The notes: generated from the sequence alone by a model not told the origin. A stretch of 64,000 nt of DNA from Streptomyces sp. NBC_00390 (GCF_036057275.1 NZ_CP107945.1:434001-498000); one strand, 5' to 3'; positions 11,487-21,967 are shown, numbered from the stretch's first letter. Translations and numbers: made by a program.

Positions 11487-12434
11487 ATGCGGGTCGTCAT
11501 GTTCGGTTATCAGACCTGGGGGCACCGCACCCTGCAAGCGCTCCTGGACTCCGAGCACGACGTGGTGATGGTCGTGACGCACCCCAGGAGCGAGCACGCC
11601 TACGAGAAGATCTGGAGCGATTCGGTCGCCGACCTGGCCGAGGAGCACGGCGTCCCTGTCGTCATCCGCAACAGGCCGGACGACGAGGAGCTGTTCCAGC
11701 GACTCAAGGAGGCCGACCCGGACATCATCGTGGCCAACAACTGGCGCACATGGATCCCGCCGCGCATCTTCAACCTTCCCCGGCACGGCACGCTGAACGT
11801 CCACGACTCGCTGCTGCCCAAGTACGCCGGCTTCTCACCGCTGATCTGGGCCCTCATCAACGGCGAGCCCGAGGTCGGCGTCACGGCCCACATGATGGAC
11901 GACGAGCTCGACGCGGGCGACATCATCCAGCAGCGTGCAGTCACCGTCGAGCCGACCGACACGGCCACGGATCTGTTCCACAAGACGGTCGACCTCATCG
12001 CCCCGGTCACGATCGGCGCTCTCGACCTGATCGCCTCCGGACAGGCCGAGTTCACCAAGCAGGACCGCTCCCAGGCCAGCTTCTTCCACAAGCGGTCCGA
12101 GGAGGACATCCGCATCGACTGGAACTGGCCGGCCCAGGACCTCGAGCGCCTTGTCCGCGCCCAGTCCGCCCCGTACCCCAGCGCCTTCGCCTTCCACAAG
12201 GGCAAGCGCCTCGAAGTGGTCTCCGCCGTCGTGTCCCAAGGCCGCTACGGCGGCACCCCGGGCCGCATCTTCTACCGCGAGGGCGACGGCGTGGTCATCG
12301 TCGCCGGGGCCGACGCCCGCACGGGCCGCAACCACGGCCTGGCCATCACCCGCGTACGGACCGAGGACGGCCACGTGATGCCGGCCCTCGAGTACTTCAC
12401 CTCCATGGGCGGCTACCTCACCAGCCGTCCCTGA
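11487..12434 (+). CDS. N5-hydroxyornithine formyltransferase (CchA-like)
   Basis: This 315-residue protein is related to methionyl-tRNA formyltransferase and CchA. It would transfer formyl from N10-formyl-tetrahydrofolate to the hydroxylamine of N5-hydroxyornithine. The Asn-His-Asp triad is visible: VNVHDSLLPKYAGF-type segment near residue 108 (read as LNVHDSLLPKYAG) and DAGDII near residue 145. A C-terminal beta-barrel-like segment (TPGRIFYREGDGVVI) follows, as in Fmt. AGGAGG lies 7 nt before the ATG. Transcription starts from the iron-box promoter and continues into the hydrolase gene 18 nt downstream. Confidence 0.94.
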   Translation: MRVVMFGYQTWGHRTLQALLDSEHDVVMVVTHPRSEHAYEKIWSDSVADLAEEHGVPVVIRNRPDDEELFQRLKEADPDIIVANNWRTWIPPRIFNLPRHGTLNVHDSLLPKYAGFSPLIWALINGEPEVGVTAHMMDDELDAGDIIQQRAVTVEPTDTATDLFHKTVDLIAPVTIGALDLIASGQAEFTKQDRSQASFFHKRSEEDIRIDWNWPAQDLERLVRAQSAPYPSAFAFHKGKRLEVVSAVVSQGRYGGTPGRIFYREGDGVVIVAGADARTGRNHGLAITRVRTEDGHVMPALEYFTSMGGYLTSRP

Positions 12435-12452
12435 CCATCGGAACCCACACCT

Positions 12453-13265
12453 ATGCGTACCGCATGGCCGCGGCACTACCTCATGTGCCGGCCCACCCAC
12501 TTCGACGTGGTCTACTCCATCAACCCGTGGATGGACCCGAAGAAGCCCGTCGACACCCAACTGGCCATCACACAGTGGGAACAGCTGCGCCAGGTCTACC
12601 TCGACCTCGGCCACACCGTCGATCTGATCGATCCACTGCCCGGCCTGCCCGACATGGTCTTCGCCGCCAACGGCGCCACGGTCATCGACGGCCGCGCCCT
12701 GGTGGCGCGGTTCCGCGACGCCGAACGGATGGACGAGGCTCCGGCGTACCGCGACTGGCTTCACGACCACGGCTTCACCTCCCTGCACACCGCCGGTTTC
12801 GTCAACGAGGGTGAGGGCGACTACCTGTTCACCGGTGACTGGCTGCTCGCGGGCACCGGCTTCCGGAGTGACCCGCGCTCGCACGCCGAGGCCCAGGAGT
12901 ACTTCGAGCGTCCGGTGATCAGCCTGCGCCTCGTCGATCCGCGTTACTACCACCTGGACACCGCGCTCGCCGTCCTCGACGAGAGGACCATCGCCTACTA
13001 CCCGGCGGCCTTCTCCCCGGGCAGCCGCGCGGTCCTGCAACGGCTCTTCCCGGACGCCATCACTGCCACCGAAGCCGACGCGGCGGTCTTCGCGCTCAAC
13101 GCCACGTCCGACGGCTGCAACGTGGTGCTGCCGCACAACGCGACCGGCCTCGCCGAGCAGCTCCGCAACCGCGGCTTCAACCCGATCGGCGTCGACCTGT
13201 CGGAACTGCTCAAGGCGGGCGGCAGCGTGAAGTGCTGCACGCTCGAGCTGCGCAGCGCCGTCTGA
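12453..13265 (+). CDS. Dimethylargininase/arginine-deiminase-fold hydrolase
   Basis: This 270-residue member of the amidinotransferase/DDAH superfamily starts with the typical MCRPTHFDVVYSINPWM segment and ends with GGSVKCCTLEL, where a Cys near the C-terminus serves as nucleophile in the family. NPWMD near residue 25 and LPDMVFAANG near residue 65 are also typical. Known members hydrolyse N-omega-methylated arginine to citrulline; some relatives act on arginine or ornithine derivatives. It sits 18 nt behind the formyltransferase, so it is probably co-transcribed and iron-regulated. A plausible but unproven role is supply of an ornithine precursor. In other Streptomyces this family often sits by ornithine aminotransferase, which is absent here. 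Confidence 0.85.
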   Translation: MRTAWPRHYLMCRPTHFDVVYSINPWMDPKKPVDTQLAITQWEQLRQVYLDLGHTVDLIDPLPGLPDMVFAANGATVIDGRALVARFRDAERMDEAPAYRDWLHDHGFTSLHTAGFVNEGEGDYLFTGDWLLAGTGFRSDPRSHAEAQEYFERPVISLRLVDPRYYHLDTALAVLDERTIAYYPAAFSPGSRAVLQRLFPDAITATEADAAVFALNATSDGCNVVLPHNATGLAEQLRNRGFNPIGVDLSELLKAGGSVKCCTLELRSAV

Positions 13266-13514
13266 GCACCGGGGAGCCCAGACGGTCCTGGGCCCCCGGC
13301 AGTGGTACCGCGGGGGCGCGACGCCCGTGCAGACCACTTGCACATCCGGTGCACGAGCGGGGGCATCAGGCGGCAGCGGCGCCCCGTCACCCCGAACGCG
13401 TCCTCACCGAATCGCCCGGGCCTGAGTGGCTCACGAGATCCGGTGGCGCACAACAGGGGTGCACTCGGCCGGCGAGCCGACGACGCCGTTGCCGGGCCGT
13501 CCGCCACGCACAGG

Positions 13515-13557
13515 AGCCGCCTCCTCGACCGGGTACACAGCCTGGCAGGAGGCGGCT
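13515..13557. terminator. Terminator between convergent genes
   Basis: An 11-bp perfect stem (AGCCGCCTCCT / AGGAGGCGGCT) with a 21-nt loop, followed by TCTTGCTGCT. It lies in the 408-bp gap between the hydrolase gene and the convergent regulator. I see no gene in the rest of the gap (13266-13672). Confidence 0.65.
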
Positions 13558-13672
13558 TCTTGCTGCTGACGCCACGTCAAGGAGTGGGTCGGGCTCGCGT
13601 CGGACGAGCGTCGCGTTCGTCGAAAGCCGGCGCCGGTGTCCCTCTGAGTCACCGGATTTGCGACCTGTGGCG

Positions 13673-15079
13673 TCAGTCCGGGCCGCCGATCACGGGGTAG
13701 GGCACGAAGGTGGTGCTCTTCTCGTCGATCGCGAGAGGGCGGCCGAGCGGGGGAACGGCCCGCTGCGGACAGTCGAGGCGCTCGCAGATCCGGCACCCCA
13801 TGCCGATCCGTGTGGCGGCCGAGGCGTTGTCCAGGTCGAGGCCGTCGGAGTAGACGAGGCGCCCGGCGTGGCGGATCTCGCAGCCGAGGCCGATGGCGAA
13901 GGTCTTGCCGGGCTCGCCCCAGCCGCCGCGTTGGCGGGTAATGGCACGGGCGGTCCAGAGGTAGCGCTGTCCGTCCGGCATCGAGGCGATCTGGACGTGG
14001 ATGCGGCCGGGTGCGGCGAATGCCTCGTAGACGTTCCAGAGCGGGCAGGTGCCGCCGGCCCGGGAGAAGTGGAACCCGGTCGCGGACTGGCGTTTGGACA
14101 TGTTGCCGGCGCGGTCCACGCGTACGAAGGAGAACGGAACCCCGCGCAGCCGGGGCCGCTGGAGCGTGCTGAGCCGGTGGCAGACCGTCTCGTATCCGAG
14201 GCCGAACCGGTCGGTGAGGCGCTCGATGTCGTAGCGGTACTCCTCGGCGGCCGTATGGAAGGCCCGGTAGGGCAGGACCAGCGCGGCGGCGAAGTAGTTG
14301 GCGACACCGATCCTGGCGAGCGACCAGGTGGCCGAGTCCTGCTCGTAGTCCTCGCAGGCGAGGCGGGACAGCTCCTCGTCGTATTCGAGCAGGGCGAGCT
14401 GGGTGGCCATCCGGAACGCCTGCTGCCCAGGGCGCAACCTGCTGGACAGGTGCAGGACGCGGCCCGCCGGGTCGTAGTGGTGCAGCCGGTCGGAGTCGGA
14501 CGCCAGGCACACACCGTGCTTGTCGGCGAGGTGGGCGGCAAGCGCGCGCAGGACCTCACCGGGGCGGATCCCGATGGCGCGGGCCAGTTCCTCGGCGGCG
14601 AGGTCGGTGTCGTGCAGGTAGTTCTGCCGGCGGTAGAAGAACTCGCGGATCTCCTCGGGCGGCGAGCGCGGCAAGGTGCTGTCGTCGAGGCCACGGCCGT
14701 CGCCCGCCTGGGCCAGCCGCTCGGCCAGCGCCTGGTTGCGGCGGCCCAGGTCGACCAGGACTTCGGCGACGGCCGGCGTACGGGCCGCCAGTTCCGCGAG
14801 GTCGGATGCGGAGACACGGGCTTCGGCGACCTCGTTGGCCAGTGCCTCCCGCAGGTCGGCGAGCAGTCTGCTGGTGTCCCTCTCGGAGAAGAAGCCCGGG
14901 TCCACACCGAATGCCTCGGTCAGCCGCAGCAGCACGGGCACGGTCAGCGGGCGCGCGTCGTGCTCCATCTGGTTCAGATAGCTCGGCGAGATGGCCAGTA
15001 TCCGGGCCAGCTCGGCCTGGCTGAGCCGCCGCTCCTCCCTCAGCCTTCGCAGCCGCGCTCCGGCATAGGTCTTGCTCAC
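13673..15079 (-). CDS. RamB/ScfR-type short-chain fatty acyl regulator
   Basis: A 468-residue regulator with an N-terminal XRE helix-turn-helix (residues about 8-62: [19 protein letters not shown], then [10 protein letters not shown]), a central domain of the ImmA/IrrE type and a C-terminal Cys-rich module ([13 protein letters not shown] near residue 440). This is the architecture of actinobacterial RamB and related short-chain fatty acyl regulators, which control glyoxylate-cycle and acetate/propionate genes. The GTG at 15079 gives the expected N-terminus and has GGGGAG 4 nt upstream. It is divergent from aceA, which fits control of that operon. Confidence 0.9.
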   Translation of the reverse strand: MSKTYAGARLRRLREERRLSQAELARILAISPSYLNQMEHDARPLTVPVLLRLTEAFGVDPGFFSERDTSRLLADLREALANEVAEARVSASDLAELAARTPAVAEVLVDLGRRNQALAERLAQAGDGRGLDDSTLPRSPPEEIREFFYRRQNYLHDTDLAAEELARAIGIRPGEVLRALAAHLADKHGVCLASDSDRLHHYDPAGRVLHLSSRLRPGQQAFRMATQLALLEYDEELSRLACEDYEQDSATWSLARIGVANYFAAALVLPYRAFHTAAEEYRYDIERLTDRFGLGYETVCHRLSTLQRPRLRGVPFSFVRVDRAGNMSKRQSATGFHFSRAGGTCPLWNVYEAFAAPGRIHVQIASMPDGQRYLWTARAITRQRGGWGEPGKTFAIGLGCEIRHAGRLVYSDGLDLDNASAATRIGMGCRICERLDCPQRAVPPLGRPLAIDEKSTTFVPYPVIGGPD

Positions 15080-15209
15080 TGCGCTCCCCGTCGTCGGCCT
15101 GCCGGCTGTGGCGCCGCTGTGGCTGCGCGCACGGACGCACACCGCAACCGTCCGGTGTGCCCCTCCCCGGTGTGGGGTCAGCCTACGCACACTGTCGCCG
15201 AAACCGATG

Positions 15210-15256
15210 TTGGCAAAGTTGGCAATCCGGGTGCGAAAGATGCGCACAACTTGGCA
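15210..15256. promoter_or_regulatory. Candidate RamB/ScfR operator cluster
   Basis: The direct repeat TTGGCAAAGTTGGCAA (15210-15225) and an ACTTGGCA element (15249-15256) lie between the divergent regulator and aceA. The first resembles the complement of the corynebacterial RamB site (AAACTTTGCAAA-like). The assignment is by resemblance and position only. Confidence 0.5.
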
Positions 15257-15519
15257 CACGGCCACCATTGATGGCACTCGGTGCCACTGCCAGAGTCGTG
15301 TTGCGGCCCGCCGGACCCGGCAACCGGAGCGGATCATCGGGCACGATTCACGCCCTGACGGCGGAGATCTCGGCGATTTCGCCCCAGCAGCCCGGCGGCA
15401 TTGCTCAGCTTCACTCGGGCACGGGCAGGCGGGCCGCACCACGAGGAACGACACCCAGTGTCATGTCTTCGCAACAGTTGACGAACACGGCACCACCGAG
15501 GAATCCGGGAGAGACGGTC

Positions 15520-16809
<1,290 letters not shown>

Positions 16810-16875
16810 AAGCGGCCCGGGCCGGCCACCGGGCCGGCCACCCCGCACCCGCACATCGAGCGCACCCGTGTCCAG

Positions 16876-16913
16876 CTGGGGGCCCGGACGACCGTCCCCG
16901 TCCGGCCCCCCAG
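16876..16913 (+). terminator. Hairpin between aceA and aceB
   Basis: A 15-bp stem with one mismatch (CTGGGGGCCCGGACG / CGTCCGGCCCCCCAG) and an 8-nt loop lies in the 126-bp aceA-aceB gap. It could reduce read-through into aceB or stabilise the aceA message. Confidence 0.55.
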
Positions 16914-16935
16914 CGCTCCCGCTGAGGAGTCCTCC

Positions 16936-18528
16936 ATGTCCACCATCGCACTGACCGGTCGTATCCAGGTCCTCGGTGCACCCGGCGACCGCTTCGACGA
17001 GATCCTCACACCCGAGGCCCTGGACTTCGTCGCCCGCCTCGACGCCGCCTTCGCCAACCGCCGGTTCGAGCTCTTCGCCGAACGGCGCCGCCTGGCAGGC
17101 CGGCTCGCCTCCGGCTTCCCCCTCGACTTCTCCAGCGCCACCGCGGGTGTCCGGAACGACCCCGACTGGCGTGTCGCCCCGCCCGCACCTGGGCTGACCG
17201 ACCGCCGGGTGGAAATCACCGGGCCTCCGGACCGTCGGACCGCCGCGGCCGCGCTCACCTCGGGGGCCCAGGTGTGGATGGCGGACTTCGAGGACGGCAC
17301 GTCGCCCACCTGGGACAACATCATCGGCGGCCAGCTCACCCTGCTCGACGCGGTCGAACGGCGGCTCGACCTCGCCCCGGCGGCAGGAACGGAGTACCCG
17401 TCCGGCACTGAGCTCGCCACCATCATGGTCCGTCCACGCGGCTGGCACCTCACCGAGAAGCACCTGGTGATCGGCGACCGCCCGCTGTCCGCATCCCTGG
17501 TCGACTTCGGCCTGTACTTCTTCCATTGCGCACAGCGGCAGATCGACGCGGGCAGCGGCCCGTACTTCTATCTCCCGAAACTGGAACACCGCGACGAGGC
17601 GCGCCTGTGGAACGACGTGTTCGTCCTCGCCCAGGAGCTGCTCGGCATCCCGCGCGGCACCATCCGGGCGACCGTGCACATCGAGACGGTCACCGCTGCT
17701 CTGGAGATGGAGGAGATCCTCTACAAGCTGCGCGAGCACAGCGCCGGCCTCAACGCGGGGCGCTGGGACTACCTCTTCAGCCTGATCAAGAACTTCGCCC
17801 ACCGCCCGGACTTCACACTCCCCGACCGCGACAGGGTCACGATGACGGCGCCCTTCCTCCGGGCGTACACCGAACTGCTCGTACGCACCTGTCACAAACG
17901 CGGAGCCCACGCCGTCGGCGGCATGGCCGCACATGTCCCCCTCCAGGACGCCGCGGCGAACGAAGCCGCACGCGCCAGGGTCCGGCTCGACAAGGAACGC
18001 GAGGCCGAGGACGGCTTCGACGGAACCTGGGTCGCCCATCCGGCACTCGTCCCGCTGTGCCGAGACGTCTTGACCGGCGTCCTCGGCGACCGCCCTCACC
18101 AACTGGACCGCATGCGCGAAGACGTCCATGTCACCGCCGACGACCTGCTTGCGGTCCGACGCACGGCGGGCCCGCCGACCACCGACGGCGTCCGTTCCAG
18201 CATCGCCCTCGCCCTGCGCTACTTCGACGCCTGGCTGCGCGGCGAGGGCGCCGTCCACAAGGACGGCCACGTGGAGGACGCCGCGGCCGCGGAGATCGCC
18301 CGCAGCCAGGTCTGGCAGTGGATACGCCACGGGGCCGTCAGCCGGGAGACCGTACTCACCGTCCTCGACGAGGAACTGGCCGCCCTGGGCGCGCAGTACC
18401 CGTGGGCCCGGATCGAGGACGTCCGGGAGATCTTCGAGCGCACCGCACTCGCCAGGACACTGCCCCCGTTCTTCACCGCCGACGCCTACGCCCGTCACCT
18501 CGTCGACCGCCAGGAGGCACAGTCATGA
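16936..18528 (+). CDS. aceB: Malate synthase A
   Basis: A 530-residue malate synthase A that condenses glyoxylate with acetyl-CoA to malate, completing the bypass. Family signatures are QVWMADFEDGTSPTW near residue 112, TIMVRPRGWHLTEKH near residue 158, the FYLPKLEH segment near residue 210 and the GRWDYLFSLIKNF block near residue 275. The family size is about 530-540 residues. It is preceded by a hairpin and overlaps the next gene by 4 nt (ATGA), so those two are translationally coupled. Confidence 0.96.
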   Translation: MSTIALTGRIQVLGAPGDRFDEILTPEALDFVARLDAAFANRRFELFAERRRLAGRLASGFPLDFSSATAGVRNDPDWRVAPPAPGLTDRRVEITGPPDRRTAAAALTSGAQVWMADFEDGTSPTWDNIIGGQLTLLDAVERRLDLAPAAGTEYPSGTELATIMVRPRGWHLTEKHLVIGDRPLSASLVDFGLYFFHCAQRQIDAGSGPYFYLPKLEHRDEARLWNDVFVLAQELLGIPRGTIRATVHIETVTAALEMEEILYKLREHSAGLNAGRWDYLFSLIKNFAHRPDFTLPDRDRVTMTAPFLRAYTELLVRTCHKRGAHAVGGMAAHVPLQDAAANEAARARVRLDKEREAEDGFDGTWVAHPALVPLCRDVLTGVLGDRPHQLDRMREDVHVTADDLLAVRRTAGPPTTDGVRSSIALALRYFDAWLRGEGAVHKDGHVEDAAAAEIARSQVWQWIRHGAVSRETVLTVLDEELAALGAQYPWARIEDVREIFERTALARTLPPFFTADAYARHLVDRQEAQS

Positions 18529-19394
18529 GCGCACTGGTCCCCAGGGTCGGCGTGGTCGGCGGCGGACAGATGGGCGCCGGGATCGCGGAGGTCTGCGCAC
18601 GCGCCGGCCTGGACACCGTGGTCTGCGAGGCAGACGCCACAGCCGCCCGGCGGGCCCGGGAAAGAGTCGCCATGTCGCTCGAACGCGCCGTCCAGCGGGG
18701 CAAGCTGGACCGGCTGACCGCCGAGGACGCTCTGGCCCGCCTGGTCTTCACCGGCAGCCTGGACGATCTGGCCGACCGGCAGCTGGTCGTCGAAGCGGTC
18801 ATCGAGAACACCGACGCCAAGACCGACATCTTCACGGCCCTGGACAAGATCGTCGAGGATCCCGAGGCGGTTCTCGCGACCAACACCTCGTCCATTCCGG
18901 TCATGCGTCTGGGCATGGCCACCCGCCGCGCCGACCGCGTCCTCGGCCTGCACTTCTTCAACCCTGTGCCGGTGCTGCCCCTCGTCGAGGTCGTCGCGTC
19001 CCTGCACACGGCACCCGCGGCGATCGCCACCGTGGAGGAGTTCGCCCGCACGACCCTGGGCAAGACGGTGGTCCGCTCCCAGGACCGGGCAGGATTCGTC
19101 GTCAACGCCCTGCTCGTGCCCTATCTGCTGTCGGCGGTCCGGATGGCCGAATCGGGATTCGCCACGGCCGCCGACATCGACGCGGGCATGGAGCTGGGCT
19201 GCGCGCATCCCATGGGACCGCTGAGGCTGGCGGACCTGATCGGACTCGACACCGTGGCCGCCATCTCGGAGTCGCTGTACGAAGAGTTCAAGGAACCCCT
19301 CTACGCCCCGCCGCCACTGCTGCAACGCATGGTGGAGGCGGGACTGCTGGGCCGCAAGAGCGGCCGCGGGTTCCATACCTACGACCAGGGCTGA
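18525..19394 (+). CDS. 3-hydroxybutyryl-CoA dehydrogenase family protein
   Basis: A 289-residue NAD(P)-dependent 3-hydroxyacyl-CoA dehydrogenase (Hbd/FadB2 type). It has the Rossmann motif GVVGGGQMGAGIAEV near residue 7, the catalytic HFFNPVPVLPLVEV motif near residue 140, DRAGFVVNALLVPYL near residue 185 and the C-terminal dimerisation domain. It interconverts 3-hydroxyacyl-CoA and 3-ketoacyl-CoA in fatty-acid or PHB turnover. The ATGA overlap with aceB indicates a joint C2/short-chain acid utilisation operon. Confidence 0.93.
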   Translation: MSALVPRVGVVGGGQMGAGIAEVCARAGLDTVVCEADATAARRARERVAMSLERAVQRGKLDRLTAEDALARLVFTGSLDDLADRQLVVEAVIENTDAKTDIFTALDKIVEDPEAVLATNTSSIPVMRLGMATRRADRVLGLHFFNPVPVLPLVEVVASLHTAPAAIATVEEFARTTLGKTVVRSQDRAGFVVNALLVPYLLSAVRMAESGFATAADIDAGMELGCAHPMGPLRLADLIGLDTVAAISESLYEEFKEPLYAPPPLLQRMVEAGLLGRKSGRGFHTYDQG

Positions 19395-19446
19395 GGGGCC
19401 TGGGTCGGCGGTCGTGGGCGTGGTACCCACGGCTGCTGTGGAAGCG

Positions 19447-19482
19447 GGGCGCGGGACGGTAGGAGTGAGCCGTCCCGCGCCC
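19447..19482. terminator. Perfect 13-bp stem terminator
   Basis: GGGCGCGGGACGG pairs exactly with CCGTCCCGCGCCC across a 10-nt loop. It lies between the convergent dehydrogenase and cold-shock genes and could serve both strands. The rest of 19395-19682 holds no gene I can support. Confidence 0.75.
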
Positions 19483-19682
19483 TGCTCGCGAGCGTGAACA
19501 CCGGTCGCGCCAAGCTCACCGCGCGGTGCCGTACCCGCCGGCGCCGTGCGCGCCCTGCCCGTGCCGGACCGGACACGGCCCTGGCACCGGGCGGCAGGCT
19601 CCCGCCGGGCGAGCAGGACCCGCTCATGTACAAGCCCGGCGCGTCAGCTGCTGATTCTCGCGGTCGGGTCTGAACTCGAGGA

Positions 19683-19886
19683 TCAGGCAGGGGTGATGTT
19701 CTCCGCCTGCGGGCCCTTCTGCCCCTGGACGATGTCGAACGTCACGGCCTGGCCCTCCTGGAGCTCGCGGTAGCCCGAGGCGTTGATCGCTGAGTAGTGG
19801 GCGAAGACGTCGGGGCCTCCGCCGTCCTGGGCGATGAAGCCGAAGCCCTTCTCGGCGTTGAACCACTTCACAGTTCCGGTAGCCAT
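19683..19886 (-). CDS. Cold-shock protein (copy 1)
   Basis: A 67-residue CspA-family single-strand nucleic-acid chaperone. It begins [18 protein letters not shown] (RNP1-type motif) and continues with DVFAHYSAI (RNP2-type). The second of two adjacent ATGs is chosen because GGAAGG lies 7 nt before it and only 1 nt before the first. About 290 bp without a gene (19887-20180) lie upstream and could hold the long structured leader common for csp genes. A close paralogue lies at 24283-24486. Confidence 0.96.
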   Translation of the reverse strand: MATGTVKWFNAEKGFGFIAQDGGGPDVFAHYSAINASGYRELQEGQAVTFDIVQGQKGPQAENITPA

Positions 19887-20180
19887 GGTCATGCCTTCCA
19901 GTCGATGGTCGCTTCCCGCGCCACGCGGGAGCGGAGGTGATCGCCCTGGTCCTTCGGCACGGCACAGCAAACCGCCCGCACCACGGGTGCGGGCAGGGGC
20001 ACTTCGAACCACGACAGCTACCGCAGACGCTACACGGCGCCACCCTCCGTGACCATAAGAAACGATCACACAGCACGGAGGAAAACAGGCGGCGGGGGCG
20101 GCATGCCGTACTGCGGTACGGGGCGACAGCCCGTGGACCCAGGTCTCCGGCCGGCCCCGACGACCACCACACTCACTGGA

Positions 20181-20519
20181 TCAGGCGTCGGTCTCGGTGC
20201 GCGGTTCGGCTGCGGCCCGGCGGTACTCGGCGTTGATGCGCTGCGCTTCCTCGAGCTGGTCCTCGAGGATGATGATGCGGCAGGCGGCCTCGACAGGAGT
20301 GCCCTGGTCGACGAGTTCGCGGGCTCGGGCGGCGAGGCGCAGCTGGTAGCGGGAGTAGCGGCGGTGTCCGCCCTCCGAACGCAGCGGGGTGATCAGGCGG
20401 GCTTCGCCCAGGGAGCGAAGGAAGCCGGGTGTGGTGCCGAGCATTTCGGCGGCCCGCCCCATGGTGTAGGCGGGGTAGTCATCGTCGTCGAGACGACCGA
20501 GCGGGTTCTCTGCTGTCAT
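20181..20519 (-). CDS. MerR-family transcriptional regulator (short)
   Basis: A 112-residue protein with a MerR winged-helix: [21 protein letters not shown] (residues about 17-37) and the wing segment [22 protein letters not shown] coiled-coil-like helix ([20 protein letters not shown]) follows, and there is no effector-binding domain. Such short MerR-like proteins are common in Streptomyces and their targets are unknown. AGAGGTGA lies 4 nt before the ATG. A 28-nt perfect palindrome lies 27 nt upstream of the start. Confidence 0.87.
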   Translation of the reverse strand: MTAENPLGRLDDDDYPAYTMGRAAEMLGTTPGFLRSLGEARLITPLRSEGGHRRYSRYQLRLAARARELVDQGTPVEAACRIIILEDQLEEAQRINAEYRRAAAEPRTETDA

Positions 20520-20545
20520 TTCACCTCTTCAGGAACGCATGGAGA

Positions 20546-20573
20546 GGCCCTGGTGCCGTACGGCACCAGGGCC
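20546..20573. promoter_or_regulatory. 28-nt perfect palindrome in the leader of the MerR-like gene
   Basis: GGCCCTGGTGCCG-TA-CGGCACCAGGGCC is a perfect inverted repeat with essentially no loop. It is immediately 5' of the SD of the MerR-like gene. It may be an autoregulatory operator or an mRNA hairpin. From 20574 to 21070 I see no supportable gene. Confidence 0.6.
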
Positions 20574-21070
20574 CCGAAGGAGATTCAACACCATCTGCCG
20601 GGGCTTGCTGCTGCACCGGCCTTCTGTTCCGCACGCCCGCCCGGGAGAGGACGGGGAATGCGGGGATCGCGGATGCGTGACCGTGGACCACCTGCCGTTC
20701 CGGGGTCGTGCGGTACCCGGGGCCGTGTCCTTCTCGCCCGGGCGATCCTGATGGCGGTTGCCTCCTCCGTTCTTCCTCCGAACGAACTACTTGCCCAACC
20801 TCTTGTACTGCAACCCGCCAGTTCGTGTCTGCCGGGTACGGTTCGACCTTGCCGACAGGAGAAACCTTAACCACGAAGCAGGGCAAAGTCTACTCTGGCG
20901 AACGCAGGTTTCATGATGTCGAGGCGGAGGATCTGTGTCCGCAACAGCAGGTGATCCTCCCTGGCAGCACCGCCGCGGTGAGGGAGAGTGTGCCGCCCCG
21001 TCCGCCGGCTGCACGCGGCCACAAGGTGCGTATCCTCCGCCCCGCCACAGGTCGGGCACGACCGCTTGGG

Positions 21071-21076
21071 TAGAAT
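21071..21076 (+). promoter_or_regulatory. -10 box of a leaderless promoter
   Basis: TAGAAT ends 8 nt before the ATG at 21085, which has no SD. That spacing puts the transcription start at or next to the A of the ATG, as in leaderless Streptomyces mRNAs. Confidence 0.55.
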
Positions 21077-21084
21077 GCGTATTC

Positions 21085-21459
21085 ATGTCGAACCCTGATG
21101 CACTGCTCGTTGCCGTTGCCACCAAAGTGGAGTCCGAGCAGTCAAATCAGATGTCCCTGACCGTGGTTGCCGGTGGCGCTGTCATCACTGGGCGGCTGGC
21201 CCCTGAGGCGGTGTGGAGGCAGCGCGTGGCCGAGGTCCTGACGGACTCGGCCCGTCTCGGCCCCTTCTCCGGCATCTTCAGGGCCACCGAGCCCGGACGC
21301 CGGCCCGATGAGCACGAGCCTCCCACGCATCTGCACTTCCACGTCGCCAGGATTCTTCAGGGCAGCACCGGGATTCCCGAAACCGGCGGCATGTATCGCG
21401 TCGCGATCAAGGACGTGAGCGCCTGGACCGTAGGGGACTTCAGCTACTCCGATCACTGA
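21085..21459 (+). CDS. Small conserved protein, possibly gas-vesicle GvpU-like
   Basis: A 124-residue soluble protein. The segment MSLTVVAGGAVITGRLAPEAVW resembles the GvpU accessory family, which has a similar beta-strand block (LTVGGLLVSGxL-like). No other gvp gene is nearby, so the resemblance does not prove a gas-vesicle role. An acidic/His-rich middle (DEHEPPTHLHFHVARIL) and a C-terminus ending FSYSDH are notable. It is preceded by a leaderless-type -10 box and followed by a 20-bp perfect terminator. Confidence 0.7.
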   Translation: MSNPDALLVAVATKVESEQSNQMSLTVVAGGAVITGRLAPEAVWRQRVAEVLTDSARLGPFSGIFRATEPGRRPDEHEPPTHLHFHVARILQGSTGIPETGGMYRVAIKDVSAWTVGDFSYSDH

Positions 21460-21530
21460 GCAGCTCATCCGCACCGGTTGTCCTGCTCCGGCCGACCGTA
21501 CGGCTCTCGTATCGCCGGCCGGACGTGAAA

Positions 21531-21574
21531 AGCGTTGAGGGCCCGCCGACTCGTGTCGGCGGGCCCTCAACGCT
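21531..21574. terminator. Perfect 20-bp stem bidirectional terminator
   Basis: AGCGTTGAGGGCCCGCCGAC pairs without mismatch with its complement across a TCGT loop. It separates the GvpU-like gene from the convergent small gene. It is one of the strongest hairpins in the window. Confidence 0.9.
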
Positions 21575-21635
21575 GTCTGCTCCCGGCTTCCCGATGCGCC
21601 GCCCGGTTACGCGGCTGCCAGGTGCCGGACCGTGT

Positions 21636-21917
21636 TCATGCGATCTCGAACGGAGCGAGGGCCCAGGCGGCCGGCTCGGCCTTGGGGGCCGCACGACAGG
21701 TGAAGCCCAGCGCGCTCAGCGCCCTGGTCACCTCGCCGGCGGAGAAGTCACGCCGGTCCTGACGGGTGATGACGGCGCCTACTTGTTTGACGGGGTAGTG
21801 GCGACGGCCGATGATCACGGAGTCGCCCGTGACGGGTTCGGGCGTGATGCCCTTCATCGAGGCCATCACCCCGCTCTTGGTCAGCTCGAACGGGAAGCGG
21901 GCGATGATGCAGCGCAT
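21636..21917 (-). CDS. Hypothetical small protein (SCO5918-like context)
   Basis: A 93-residue basic/hydrophobic protein beginning MRCIIARFPFELTKSGV with a repeated GV-rich pattern and no domain I recognise. It shows strong Streptomyces codon bias, a GAGG-type SD and a 50-bp spacing from the CBS-domain gene. That suggests a helicase-CBS-hypothetical transcription unit following the cold-shock gene. I infer a role linked to RNA or cold adaptation only from context. Confidence 0.7.
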   Translation of the reverse strand: MRCIIARFPFELTKSGVMASMKGITPEPVTGDSVIIGRRHYPVKQVGAVITRQDRRDFSAGEVTRALSALGFTCRAAPKAEPAAWALAPFEIA

Positions 21918-21967
21918 AGAGCCTCACAGGCAGAAGGGAACGATTCCGCGGTCCTGACGGGGCGGGA

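Noticed and set aside
11835..13343. A 502-codon leftward open frame
   Set aside because: It is antisense to the formyltransferase and the dimethylargininase-like gene, with no domain.
20521..20886. A 121-codon leftward open frame upstream of the MerR-like gene
   Set aside because: It crosses the perfect palindrome and has atypical composition and no SD; more likely leader and promoter sequence.
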